Source of the DNA: Xylanibacter muris
GTDB lineage: Bacteria > Bacteroidota > Bacteroidia > Bacteroidales > Bacteroidaceae
Length of the DNA stretch: 64,000 nt
Direction of reading: 5' to 3'
NCBI RefSeq assembly: GCF_013166605.1
Contig: NZ_JABKKF010000007.1
Location: 1 to 64,000, forward strand
A program made the translations under genes and the position numbers. Below the pieces are notes generated by a model. That model ran no database searches. It was given only the letters and a program-made list of their open reading frames with translations, and was not told where the DNA came from. Every line of letters begins with the position of its first letter. Positions within the stretch are counted from its first letter, which is position 1. This document shows positions 31,165-40,132 of this stretch, piece after piece.

Positions 31165-33423
31165 TCATATTTGGGCAACGGTGTTCTGGCGAAGCTTATA
31201 AGTGGCTCTCATGAGTTTGCGCAATGCCGACATCATTTCCTGTGTTTCCTGCAGCAGGTTGAGATATACGTACGTGACGGCAAGATTGCCTGCATCGCCT
31301 CCATGCAGTTGGCCGAAGATGCTCTGGCAGATGACGGATATGCGGTCTTTCACGTTGTCGCATCGTTTACGTATGGATGTTATTGTCTCGAGACTGCCGT
31401 GTTCTATGGCATCGCATGCATCGTCCATTATTGATACTGTTTCGGAATATACGGGTGTGAAGTCTTTGAGGAATGCTTTTGGAAGAGGCCTGAAATTGTT
31501 CTCGACATGTTCTTTGCATACCTCATTCATGCGTCGCAGGTTGTATGTCATCGACATGCACGAGTTGTTCATCAGATAAAACCATGCGCTTTTTTCTATT
31601 GCCGTCTCCTTATTGACAAGTCTGAGGCACAGTGTTTCCTTTCTACGCTCGTTTTTAAGCACAGCTTTTTCCTTTGTGAGGATCTTCTCCGATAGTTCCA
31701 ATGGTTTTATGTCGTCATTAGTGAATCCGGAGGCGATGCTTTTATAATTGTCCAATGCCTGGGTAATGAATTTTTTTTTGTGTTCGGTCATGTATATTAG
31801 CAGGAGTTCCCATGCCTGAGTCTTGTCCTCTGTGGTTATGATGGTCTGGAAGAGTGTTCCGTCCTGTTCTTTCTCCGTCTTTTGCCTGAATTTTCTGTTG
31901 TTTCTTATCAACAGGACAATTGCGGCTATGGCGGCAAGTGTCATGGCAGGAAATCCTCCCCAGTACATCACCAGGACGATTATTCCGGCTCCTATGAATG
32001 CGGCTCCGGCGGTAATGAACCATCCTCCGATGACGGATATCACTCCTGTGATGCGGAAGACTGCGCTTTCGCGACCCCATGCACGGTCGGCAAGCGATGT
32101 TCCCATTGCCACCATAAAGGTTACAAATGTCGTTGATAGAGGCAGCTTGAGCGATGTTCCCACAGCTATAAGCATTCCTGCGAGAGTGAGGTTTATCGAT
32201 CCGCGTACAAGGTCGAATGCAGCTCCGTCTTCTACTATGGTCTGCGATGTGTCAAAGCGTCTGTTTATCCATGTTCTTACCCTGACGGGCACGTATTGTT
32301 TTAGACGGCTGTGTGTAGAGATCACCATGCGCACGAGTTTCCTTGCCACACGTGACGAGCCGAACATCTCGTCGCCTCCGCCTTGGCTCCCGAGACCTAT
32401 TTCTGTCTTCGATACGTTTTGTGTTTTCTTTGATGTGGCGAGTGCCGTCACCATTATCACTCCTGCTGCGAACAGGAAATATACCGGAGTGTCTGCCGGT
32501 CCGTTGAGTGAGTCCATCATGAATGTGTGCGGGTTGCCGGCGCCGTTGGCCGTATAGTCGGTGTATGACGACAGACCGCTTAAAGGCACTCCGATGAAGT
32601 TTACAAGGTCATTGCCGGCAAAGGCCATGGCGAGTGAGAATGTGCCCATCAGTACAATCAGCTTCAGCACGTTTATCTTGCAGATATGCAGAATCTGCAT
32701 TATGGCGGTGGACAGGACCATGCTGCCGGTGAGAATCAAGACGGTATTGTCGTCTATCCATTCCTTGGCTCCGGCTGTCATAAAGGCCATGTCTTTCACT
32801 CCTTTCAGGAGCAGGAAGTATATCAGTGCCGTGGTAGCCAAACCTCCGAAGATTCCGATTTTCCATTTCATCTTGTTCTTGTAGTCGAACGAGAAGTACA
32901 TTCGTGTGAGAAACTGAACGATGGTTCCGAAGAAGAAGGCAATGGCCACCGAGAGGAATATTCCTACAATGACGGAAAGTGCTTTCTCGGTGTTAAGCAG
33001 GTCGTTTACGGATAGTGTGCCGGTGTCTGCGATAATCTTCACCATTGCCACGGCAAAGGTCGCACCGAGAAGCTCAAACACCATTGATACGGTGGTAGAG
33101 GTAGGCATGCCGAGGGAGTTGAAGATATCGAGAAGTATTATGTCTGTCACCATCACAGCCATGAAGATGCACATAAGTTCGTAGAATGAAAAGTGTTCCG
33201 GCCTGAATATGCCATGGCGTGCGATGTCCATCATTCCGTTGCTCATTACGGCTCCTATGAACACTCCTGTGGCAGCGATGATTAAGATTCGTTTGAACGG
33301 TGCTGCCTTGGAGCCTATGGCAGAGTTGAGGAAGTTGACAGCATCGTTGCTTACTCCTACTGACAGGTCGAATATTGCCAGTAAGAACAGAAAGACGATG
33401 ATTCCAAAGAATAGTATTTCCAT
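31165..33423 (-). CDS. PiT-family inorganic phosphate transporter with C-terminal PhoU-like domain
   Basis: The 752-residue protein starts with membrane helices and the PiT signature 'GVSNDAVNFLNSAIGSKAAP' and has a second copy near 400-440 ('LPLSTTFVTFMVAMGTSLAD'). About ten to twelve helices are present up to about residue 505. The last 230 residues are soluble and helical, with 'MTYNLRRMNEVCKEHVENNF', resembling PhoU/DUF47 partners that are usually separate proteins. It imports phosphate, probably with H+ or Na+. A TAnnTTTG box precedes it. Confidence 0.9.
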   Translation of the reverse strand: MEILFFGIIVFLFLLAIFDLSVGVSNDAVNFLNSAIGSKAAPFKRILIIAATGVFIGAVMSNGMMDIARHGIFRPEHFSFYELMCIFMAVMVTDIILLDIFNSLGMPTSTTVSMVFELLGATFAVAMVKIIADTGTLSVNDLLNTEKALSVIVGIFLSVAIAFFFGTIVQFLTRMYFSFDYKNKMKWKIGIFGGLATTALIYFLLLKGVKDMAFMTAGAKEWIDDNTVLILTGSMVLSTAIMQILHICKINVLKLIVLMGTFSLAMAFAGNDLVNFIGVPLSGLSSYTDYTANGAGNPHTFMMDSLNGPADTPVYFLFAAGVIMVTALATSKKTQNVSKTEIGLGSQGGGDEMFGSSRVARKLVRMVISTHSRLKQYVPVRVRTWINRRFDTSQTIVEDGAAFDLVRGSINLTLAGMLIAVGTSLKLPLSTTFVTFMVAMGTSLADRAWGRESAVFRITGVISVIGGWFITAGAAFIGAGIIVLVMYWGGFPAMTLAAIAAIVLLIRNNRKFRQKTEKEQDGTLFQTIITTEDKTQAWELLLIYMTEHKKKFITQALDNYKSIASGFTNDDIKPLELSEKILTKEKAVLKNERRKETLCLRLVNKETAIEKSAWFYLMNNSCMSMTYNLRRMNEVCKEHVENNFRPLPKAFLKDFTPVYSETVSIMDDACDAIEHGSLETITSIRKRCDNVKDRISVICQSIFGQLHGGDAGNLAVTYVYLNLLQETQEMMSALRKLMRATYKLRQNTVAQI

Positions 33424-33452
33424 AATATTACGTTGTTTTGTAAAACTTGGGA

Positions 33453-33460
33453 CAAAGTTA
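33453..33460 (-). promoter_or_regulatory. Promoter -7 box of the phosphate transporter
   Basis: TAACTTTG on the minus strand fits TAnnTTTG, about 30 bases before the start codon at 33423. Confidence 0.65.
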
Positions 33461-33811
33461 TTTATCTGTTGTTACAAAAATATTTCATAAGTGTTATTAT
33501 TGTGTGAAATAACATACTAATGCGTGTTTTTACAGCGATACCTTCGAGATATGGCCAAAGACACGTCACTGCTTTTGGGGATAGATGTCTGGTTTTGTAT
33601 TAGTGTATATTCACAGGTGCTTTGGCATATCTATATCGTGTTTGCTATCCTGTAGCTTGATCCCCACGGATTTTCTGCCGGGCCGACAATTCGGTTGAAA
33701 CATAAGTCAATGACAACAGCAGGTGAGGAGCCTGACGGTAAGTTTTTCCGACTGATTCCCCACGCTTCGTTTTTTAGGGCTGATAGAAATATTTTTTAAG
33801 CCTGACGCTTT
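33461..33811. other. Intergenic region without recognised features
   Basis: I see no gene, array or strong hairpin in these roughly 350 bases. The T-rich sequence near 33794 could help end transcription from the minus-strand gene that finishes at 33812, but no stem is evident. Confidence 0.5.
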
Positions 33812-34402
33812 TTATTCAATAGGGTCTTGTCCTGAATCGAGCTTTTTGGTAATCCGGTTTATGTTTATGTAGTTTATGATTTCCGTTACCCCATATAGAA
33901 GGTTGCACCATCCAAGTATAATCATAGGCAGTGCGGCGCTTTCCATAGGTTTTATTACCACATACAGCCCTACGATAAGAAGCAGCGACGGACATACCCA
34001 CAACATCCATGGCACACGGGCTATCCGTCTTGCACCCGAGAGGCTGAAAAACTGGCTTAGGGCACCGATGATGACAACGGCTCCCATTATATACATTAGT
34101 GCCTTGATGAATATTCCGGGGGTTAGCGCGAGCATGAGACCGAGTATCATGCATCCTATTCCGACAATGGGGAACATCGGTTTTCTGCTTATTATATTTC
34201 CTGTGGCATCGGTAATTGTATAATCGTTTGTATCGCGGCGCGAATTTAAATATGATATACACGATATCACACCCGACAGGAAAAACAGAATGCCTATTGC
34301 CATTGTTATCCAAACTACGGTATTGTCAGGATACTTGATGAGCAGGCAGCCTGTGATTATGGCGCATATTGCACGGAAAACGGAACTTTGAATAAACTTC
34401 AT
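33812..34402 (-). CDS. DUF308/HdeD-like membrane protein
   Basis: The 196-residue protein has six hydrophobic segments, beginning MKFIQSSVFRAICAIITGCL and including 'PIVGIGCMILGLMLALTPGI' and 'MIILGWCNLLYGVTEIINYI'. The repeated short helix pairs are characteristic of HdeD-type proteins, which include an acid-resistance protein of E. coli; most members are uncharacterised. No partner gene is nearby. The start has no Shine-Dalgarno sequence. Confidence 0.8.
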   Translation of the reverse strand: MKFIQSSVFRAICAIITGCLLIKYPDNTVVWITMAIGILFFLSGVISCISYLNSRRDTNDYTITDATGNIISRKPMFPIVGIGCMILGLMLALTPGIFIKALMYIMGAVVIIGALSQFFSLSGARRIARVPWMLWVCPSLLLIVGLYVVIKPMESAALPMIILGWCNLLYGVTEIINYININRITKKLDSGQDPIE

Positions 34403-34471
34403 ACGCTTTTGAATTTAATGGTTATGTTCGCAAATGTATGAAAAAGTAATCTGAAAACAAAATATTTTCAT

Positions 34472-34479
34472 TACTTTTG
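34472..34479 (+). promoter_or_regulatory. Promoter -7 box of the histidine phosphatase gene
   Basis: TACTTTTG fits TAnnTTTG. The leader to the ATG at 34537 is about 50 bases. Confidence 0.6.
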
Positions 34480-34536
34480 TAAGTATTATAATGACTTTTA
34501 TATAAAAATCATAAAAATAGGGAATACAGGGTTAAT

Positions 34537-35043
34537 ATGACAAAACTTTATTTGGCAAGACATGGCCAGACCGCGGATAATGCTGCCCGCATAATGCAGG
34601 GGCAGACTCACGGACGGCTGACGGATATGGGTAAGGCACAGGCTGTAGCCCTGTGCGGGAGCCTCTCGGGTGTGCATATAGACGCTTTTGTCGCAAGTGA
34701 TTTGAAGCGTGCCGTGGATACTGCGGAGATTATCGCCTCTCGGCGTAATATGTCCGTTGAGACAACACCGTTGTTGCGTGAGCGTGACTGGGGAAGTTTC
34801 ACGGGGCGTTTCATTCCGTCGCTTGCGGGAGAAGAGTGGCCGGATGACATAGAGACGGCAGATGCCTTGAGGGAAAGGGCGGGGAGTTTTCTTGAGTATA
34901 TAAGAGAGCGGTATCCTGGCATGACGGTTCTTGCCGTTGGACACGGGATAATAAACAAGGCCGTACAGGCCGTATATTACAATAAAGACATGAAGGATAT
35001 AGAAAGGATGGATAATGCGGAGGTGAGGGTGTTGATGATTTAG
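34537..35043 (+). CDS. Histidine phosphatase (phosphoglycerate mutase-like) family protein
   Basis: The 168-residue protein has the catalytic RHG motif (LYLARHGQTADNA, His 9), a second Arg in ASDLKRAVDTAEII, Glu in LRERDWGSFTG and the second catalytic His in VLAVGHGIINKAV. The family includes mutases, CobC-type phosphatases and others; the short length favours a small-molecule phosphatase. Substrate unknown. Confidence 0.9.
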   Translation: MTKLYLARHGQTADNAARIMQGQTHGRLTDMGKAQAVALCGSLSGVHIDAFVASDLKRAVDTAEIIASRRNMSVETTPLLRERDWGSFTGRFIPSLAGEEWPDDIETADALRERAGSFLEYIRERYPGMTVLAVGHGIINKAVQAVYYNKDMKDIERMDNAEVRVLMI

Positions 35044-35045
35044 GT

Positions 35046-35081
35046 AAAAAAAGGATGTGGCAGAACGGGTCTGCCACATCC
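35046..35081 (-). terminator. Terminator of the minus-strand gene at 35135-36235
   Basis: GGATGTGGCAGA (35053-35064) and TCTGCCACATCC (35070-35081) form a 12-base stem. The run of A at 35046-35052 becomes the T tail on the minus strand, so it ends transcription coming from the right; it also lies just after the phosphatase stop. Confidence 0.85.
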
Positions 35082-35134
35082 CAACGGAAATATTAAAGTA
35101 CTCAACTATAAAGAATGTCTGCATAAATCAGTTT

Positions 35135-36235
35135 TCATGTCTTCTGTGCCCTGAATGAAGAGGTGTTGTTTCTTGAACCTCCGAATCCGCGGCTGTTTTT
35201 TCCGGGCGAGCCGAACGACCTGTTGCCGCTGTTGCCCTTTGGAGCACTGAATGAACTGCCGTTACCTCTGTTTGATGGGCTTCCGAATGATTTGTTGCCT
35301 CTGCTTTGGGTAGAAGGCTTTCTTTCCATATTGTTTCTTGAGCCTCCGAATCCTCTGTTTGACGGCTGTGATGTGCTCTTGTTCACAGAAGGTTGCCTGT
35401 CATTGCGGATACTGTTCGGTTCGAAATGCTTTCTTGAAATGCTTTCAGACCTTTTGTCTACAGTCCTTACATCCTCTTTTTTCTGCATCACGTCATTGCC
35501 CGAATTTATTCTTTCAAGTTTGAAACCGTTGTTTTCCGTTCTTTTCGGACGTATTGTGCCGCTTCCGCCTTTATGTTCTGTGCCTTTGTCATTACGGTTG
35601 TTGCCGAAATGTCCGTTCTTTCTGTTGCCACCGAATCCTCCGTTGTTTCCCGGAGTGTTTCCGTTTTTATTGTTTACAGTCACGTGTGTTGAACTGTTAT
35701 GGCTGCCTTTGAAATCTCCACGGTTCCATTTGTCTCTCATACCGAAGTGACCGTTTTTCTTAGGGCGCAGCTGGTGGCGTTTGCCGTAATAATATCCCTT
35801 TCCTCCATGGTGTCTCCAGCTGTGGCCGCCTCTGTACGATACGTATACCGTGGGACGTCCGAAGTAGAAATAGTTTCTGTGAGGATAACGTGCATAAATG
35901 CCGAAATGCCAAAATCCGGCGCTCCAGTACAGAGGGCGGTAGAAGTATGTTGCGGCCTGAAACGCTTTCCATTGCCAGTCAAGCAATATATAGCTTATGT
36001 CGAGATTTCTGCGTGTCCAGTATGTACCGTATACGTTGTCGCGGCCCGTAACGCCCATCAGATAGTCAAGATTTATCTCGTATGCCGCGTCATACTGTGC
36101 ATCTGAAAGATTGAGCTCGTATGCCATCTTGTCTGTGAGAAACAGAGCCTCGTTGCGTGCCTGCTCATAACTCATCGCGTTTGCTGATACTGCTATCGTC
36201 AGTATTGCCGCTATTGTCAATATAATCCGTTTCAT
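35135..36235 (-). CDS. Secreted protein with low-complexity Gly/Asn/Ser/Arg-rich tail
   Basis: A clear signal peptide (MKRIILTIAAILTIAVSANA) is followed by a helical segment 'MSYEQARNEALFLTDKMAYE' and 'LNLSDAQYDAAYEINLDYLM', which I associate with a Bacteroidales-only family of unknown function. An aromatic His/Tyr-rich section follows (about 85-150). From about 165 to the end the protein is basic and repetitive, with FGGSRNN, GNKSFGSP and GNRSFGSP units. The tail is probably disordered and may bind nucleic acid or polysaccharide. It is a single-gene unit with its own promoter and terminator. Confidence 0.7.
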   Translation of the reverse strand: MKRIILTIAAILTIAVSANAMSYEQARNEALFLTDKMAYELNLSDAQYDAAYEINLDYLMGVTGRDNVYGTYWTRRNLDISYILLDWQWKAFQAATYFYRPLYWSAGFWHFGIYARYPHRNYFYFGRPTVYVSYRGGHSWRHHGGKGYYYGKRHQLRPKKNGHFGMRDKWNRGDFKGSHNSSTHVTVNNKNGNTPGNNGGFGGNRKNGHFGNNRNDKGTEHKGGSGTIRPKRTENNGFKLERINSGNDVMQKKEDVRTVDKRSESISRKHFEPNSIRNDRQPSVNKSTSQPSNRGFGGSRNNMERKPSTQSRGNKSFGSPSNRGNGSSFSAPKGNSGNRSFGSPGKNSRGFGGSRNNTSSFRAQKT

Positions 36236-36282
36236 GGTCGTGTTTCTATTAATTGTTATACTTCATGTTTCTTATTCTGTTG

Positions 36283-36290
36283 CAAAGATA
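36283..36290 (-). promoter_or_regulatory. Promoter -7 box of the secreted low-complexity protein gene
   Basis: TATCTTTG on the minus strand fits TAnnTTTG; the leader is about 45 bases. Confidence 0.65.
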
Positions 36291-36314
36291 ACAGGAAAGA
36301 ATTTTTCATGCAAA

Positions 36315-36413
36315 GGATTTTCCCTAAGTTGTTTGGGGAAAATCCCTATAGGTGAGTGTATGTGATATGACAAGGACGGACACACGGTGATATGCCAGGT
36401 GTGTCCGTCCTTG
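36315..36413. terminator. Two hairpins between minus-strand genes, probably transcription end of the GH2/GH28 unit
   Basis: GGATTTTCCC (36315-36324) pairs with GGGAAAATCC (36336-36345). CAAGGACGGACACAC (36371-36385) pairs perfectly with GTGTGTCCGTCCTTG (36399-36413). Neither has a long T tract, so termination is inferred from position. Confidence 0.55.
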
Positions 36414-36447
36414 AAAGCGGCTTTAGTATAGTGTTATGACGTTTTTT

Positions 36448-38514
36448 TTATTTTAAAACCCATAAGGTTTCCTCCTGTAGACCTCCGTTGGCTGTTACCC
36501 TTATACTGTTGGAGCCTTTTCTCAGAGTGATATTCCATGTTACCCTATGCATACTGTCGGCCTTTTGAGTGGAGATTTTCTTTCCGTTGACAAAAAGTGT
36601 GGCTTCTTTGCAGGTGGTGTATGCCTTTACTTCCGTTTCAGGATGTATTCTTTCTTTAAAGCGTTTGGAACATAAGTGCAACATTGGCGTCTTTTTTCCT
36701 TTACCTGCTTCCGGCATGCAACTCCAGTTTGCCTTATAGAAATAATAGGCGTCTTTTTTTGTTTCACGATTGTAGGTCACCAGTCCCTTGTCGTTTTGTC
36801 CGGGAGTGTCACCTTCGTTTTTGATGCACGACATCATGTCTGAGAACTGCCATATTGTTTTAATCCACAGCCATGGGCGTATTGCCAATGCCTTCCAATA
36901 GTTCTCATGACAAATCGCCTGATATTCTTCCGGATGATAATTTGACGGGAACTTGTCTTTTTTATACATTGTCGGTTCTCCGTGCTGCCACGGACTTCCG
37001 CCGCTTCCGTATTCAGACACTCCTACCGGATATCCGTTTGCATCAGCTTTTGCCTTGTCGAAAAATTCCGCACTGTTTGTTTCCGCAGATTTCCAAGAGA
37101 AGTATTTGTTCCATGCCATGAGGTCCGATATACCGAAAAATTCTCTATGGTCTACACATGTCGCAAAGCATGTGAGGCGTGACGGATCTGTCTGGTGAGC
37201 TGTCGCATTCAATTCTTTGAGTAACGGGCGAGGGTCATCGTATTGCCTGAACCTCTTTCCATCGTTGATAAGAAGTTCGTTGAACAGTCCCCAGAACATC
37301 ACCGACGGATGGTTCATTTTCTAATATATCATTTCTTTCAGTGTCTGTATGGCATTGTCTCTCACATCGTTTACGAATCCTGTGAAGAGATATCCTCCCG
37401 GGCCGCATAAAGGAATCTCCGTCCATAAGATGACACCGGCGGAGTCGCTAAGGTTGTATATCGGTTCACCGTGAGGGTAGTGGGCAAGGCGCACGACTGT
37501 GGCGTATGATTCTTTGATTAGTTCAATGTCTCGGAGATATTCTTTCATGGTCAGTGCCGAACCTGTGCCGTAGAAGTCATCGTGACGGTTGAAACCGTGT
37601 AGGTCGTAAGGCTTTCCGTTAAGGAAAAATCCCTTGTCTGCACTGATAGAAAAATACCTTATTCCGAGCGGCTGTTCAATCATGTCTATTACTTTGCCGT
37701 TTTTTAAAAGCTCAACTCTCACCTTATATAAATAAGGGTCGTGGAGTCCGTTCCATAGATGTGGTTTGGGAATGTTTATTTTTGATATGCAGAATGAATG
37801 CTTTTTGCTTTCTGTTGTTTTCAGGTTCTCCGTATGGATTCCTTTCTGGTTGTTGTCGCGGTCATATACGGTAGAACGGACAGAATAACTGCCGGATACC
37901 TCATTTATAGAAAGAATCGTTTTTATGTCTAATGTCGCGTTGCGCTCATTCACATCGCTTTGGGTGATAAGAATGCCTGGTGAGGCATGGAAGTCGGGAG
38001 CTATGCAATCCTGTGAAGTGATGATGAGCCGTACTGGTCTGTGGATTCCGCCTTGCACATTGAAGTCACCGCTTATCGGCAACACATCGGTACGGAACGC
38101 ATTGCCGGCCCATACTTCCAGTTGGTTGCTTCCGACATGCACCAAATCGGTAATTTCTATGCAGAAAGCGGTATATCCTCCTTTGTGGGAACCTGCTGAA
38201 GTATAGTTGACGAAAACATTGGCAACAGAGTTCACGCCTTCGAAATACAAAAACAGACGTTTGCCTTCTTTCATCTTGTCTGTGACGCTAAGCTCGCGCT
38301 GATATACCATTGTCTCACGGTTGTAGTTTGTCCCGTTGGTATACTTATTGTTCCACGTATGAGGCAATGTCACTGCTTCTGATTTTGCATTACGTTGTGA
38401 TGCGGATATCGGTTTTATTGTCCATCCGTCGTTCAACGTAATATATTCTCTATAATGCGCCTTGCATATAAGGCTATAGCCTATAGCTATTAATATGGTG
38501 ATAAATGTTCTCAT
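36448..38514 (-). pseudogene. Glycoside hydrolase family 2 enzyme interrupted by one in-frame amber codon
   Basis: Two adjacent frames are the same reading frame separated by a TAG at 37321-37323. Reading through gives LKEMIY-stop-KMNHPSVMFWGLFNEL; relatives usually have Gln there, so a single CAG to TAG change is likely. The first part has a signal peptide (MRTFITILIAIGYSLICKA) and the sugar-binding and Ig-like domains. The second holds the acid/base Glu in GLFNEL and the nucleophile Glu in VSEYGSGG. About 688 codons in all. It follows the GH28 gene after 11 bases, suggesting joint plant-glycan breakdown. No other decay is seen, so the mutation is recent, or the stop is read through. Confidence 0.85.
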
Positions 38515-38525
38515 TATTATTTATA

Positions 38526-39839
38526 CTATTCATTGAAACTTATCTCAAACTTACCTGTGTCGTGCATGCTTATTGTCTTACAGTTAGATTTTATACCTTT
38601 TATAATCAGGTTTTCTATAGGGCTTTCCGGAAGTCCTTTTGCCTTTAAGAGTGTTTTACAGCTGTTGATCTCAAAATCGTTTATGAATATGTTTCGGAAA
38701 CAAGGAGTCAGTTTATTTACTTCTCTTTCGGGCATACGTCTTCCAAGCTCACCGACAAATCTTTCTGACCCTAACATGTCTATGTTTATGGCAGCAGATC
38801 TTGACTTATTGACTGTTATGTTTTTTATCCATATATTCTCACCTCCTCCTCCACGCGGACGTCTTGTCTTTATGTATATGGCATGCACCGGGTTATCCAT
38901 TATTATGTTTTCTGCATATATGTTGCGTACCATACCGGCTGTTTCGCTACCTATGGTTATTCCACCTGTTCCGCGTTTTATATGACAGTTTCTTATTACT
39001 ACGTTTTCTGTTGGGATTCCTAAATCTACGGCTTCCTCGCCACGTCCTGATTTAAGCGTGAAACAGTCGTCGCCACAGTCGAGCGTGGAATTCTCTATCA
39101 GTACATCTTGGCTCGAGTCTATGTCTATGCCGTCTGTACGTCCATGCCCGTGGCTGCTTACTGTTATGTTTCTTATTATTATATTTTTGCTGTATACAGG
39201 AACAATGTTCCAGAATATGGAACGTTTCAAAGTAACGCCTTCTATGAGAATATTGCTGCATTTCACCGGACCTATGAATGTTGGCATGAATACCCGGCCG
39301 TTAGAACCGTCGGATAACTTATCTGTTTTCAGTTTTTGTTCCATATCCAGCGTAACGCCACCGTTCTGTTTTTTGCTTATCTCACAGTCGTAGTCTGGTG
39401 CAAGCAACGTTCCGTTTCCTGTTACTGCAATGTTTTCTTCGTTGTATGCATATATCATTGCACCGAGTGACATAATGTCCGCACCCTCATTTCGTGTTGC
39501 CACTACAGGCAGATAGTCTTTTATGTGGCCGGAAAATTCCAGCACAGCCCCTTCCTCTATGCAAAGATTTGTGTTGCTTTTTAATATGAGGCGTCCCGTG
39601 AGCCAATGCCCTTTGGGAACCGTTATTGTCCCTCCGCCTTGTCTGGCTATTCTGTCTATTGCTTTTTGTATTGCATCGGTTGATATTTTTCCTTCTACTG
39701 CTCCTGTCTTTTTAATGTTTATCTGGCGTGATGGAAATACAGGTGCTTGCATATTTGTTATTATGTCAACGAATGCAGGGTTTTGTGCACTTGTCTGTAG
39801 TGTAAATAGTAGTGTAAGTATCAAGAGAATCCTTTTCAT
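38526..39839 (-). CDS. Glycoside hydrolase family 28 (polygalacturonase-like)
   Basis: Signal peptide MKRILLILTLLFTLQTSA, then a right-handed beta-helix with GH28 landmarks: TDGIDIDSS and GDDCFTLKSG, carrying the catalytic aspartates. The third motif, usually GHG, reads RGTGGITIGSE, so the conserved His is Thr; the usual RIK motif reads YIKTRR. GH28 enzymes split galacturonic acid linkages in pectin; this one may act on a variant such as rhamnogalacturonan side chains, or be weakened. It is the first gene of a two-gene unit with the GH2 gene. Confidence 0.88.
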   Translation of the reverse strand: MKRILLILTLLFTLQTSAQNPAFVDIITNMQAPVFPSRQINIKKTGAVEGKISTDAIQKAIDRIARQGGGTITVPKGHWLTGRLILKSNTNLCIEEGAVLEFSGHIKDYLPVVATRNEGADIMSLGAMIYAYNEENIAVTGNGTLLAPDYDCEISKKQNGGVTLDMEQKLKTDKLSDGSNGRVFMPTFIGPVKCSNILIEGVTLKRSIFWNIVPVYSKNIIIRNITVSSHGHGRTDGIDIDSSQDVLIENSTLDCGDDCFTLKSGRGEEAVDLGIPTENVVIRNCHIKRGTGGITIGSETAGMVRNIYAENIIMDNPVHAIYIKTRRPRGGGGENIWIKNITVNKSRSAAINIDMLGSERFVGELGRRMPEREVNKLTPCFRNIFINDFEINSCKTLLKAKGLPESPIENLIIKGIKSNCKTISMHDTGKFEISFNE

Positions 39840-39864
39840 TAGTTTTTTTTTATTATTTTTAATG

Positions 39865-39872
39865 CAAAGTTA
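39865..39872 (-). promoter_or_regulatory. Promoter -7 box of the GH28-GH2 unit
   Basis: TAACTTTG on the minus strand fits TAnnTTTG, 25 bases before the start. Confidence 0.65.
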
Positions 39873-40091
39873 TATAATAGGATATGGTTGTATATGTTAT
39901 AATCGTTCATTTTATGTTATTATTGTACATATCGTAATTAAAAATGTTTCTTTGTGTTCTTTATGTGTTATATATTGTACTTGTTATAATGGCAAAGTGT
40001 TTTTTATGCTTTCAGTCAACATCAAGATGATTTGTATGATTATCATGCTATAAAAATGACCTATAGATGATATGATTTAAAATGTTTTGAC

Positions 40092-40099
40092 TATTTTTG
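40092..40099 (+). promoter_or_regulatory. Promoter -7 box of the Wzi gene
   Basis: TATTTTTG fits TAnnTTTG, 33 bases before the ATG at 40133. Confidence 0.6.
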
Positions 40100-40132
40100 C
40101 AGTGAAAAAGTTTTGTATGAAAATAAGAATTG

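Larger units (their letters stand above)
39840..40132. other. AT-rich divergent promoter region between GH28 and Wzi genes
   Basis: Promoter boxes lie at both ends: TAACTTTG (39865-39872, minus) and TATTTTTG (40092-40099, plus). The middle is AT-rich with no gene. Confidence 0.6.

Noticed and set aside
36448-38514. Genetic code change with TAG read as Gln
   Set aside because: Other genes in the window end normally at TAG (for example wecB-like, clpC-region and leader peptide stops), so a single mutation is simpler.
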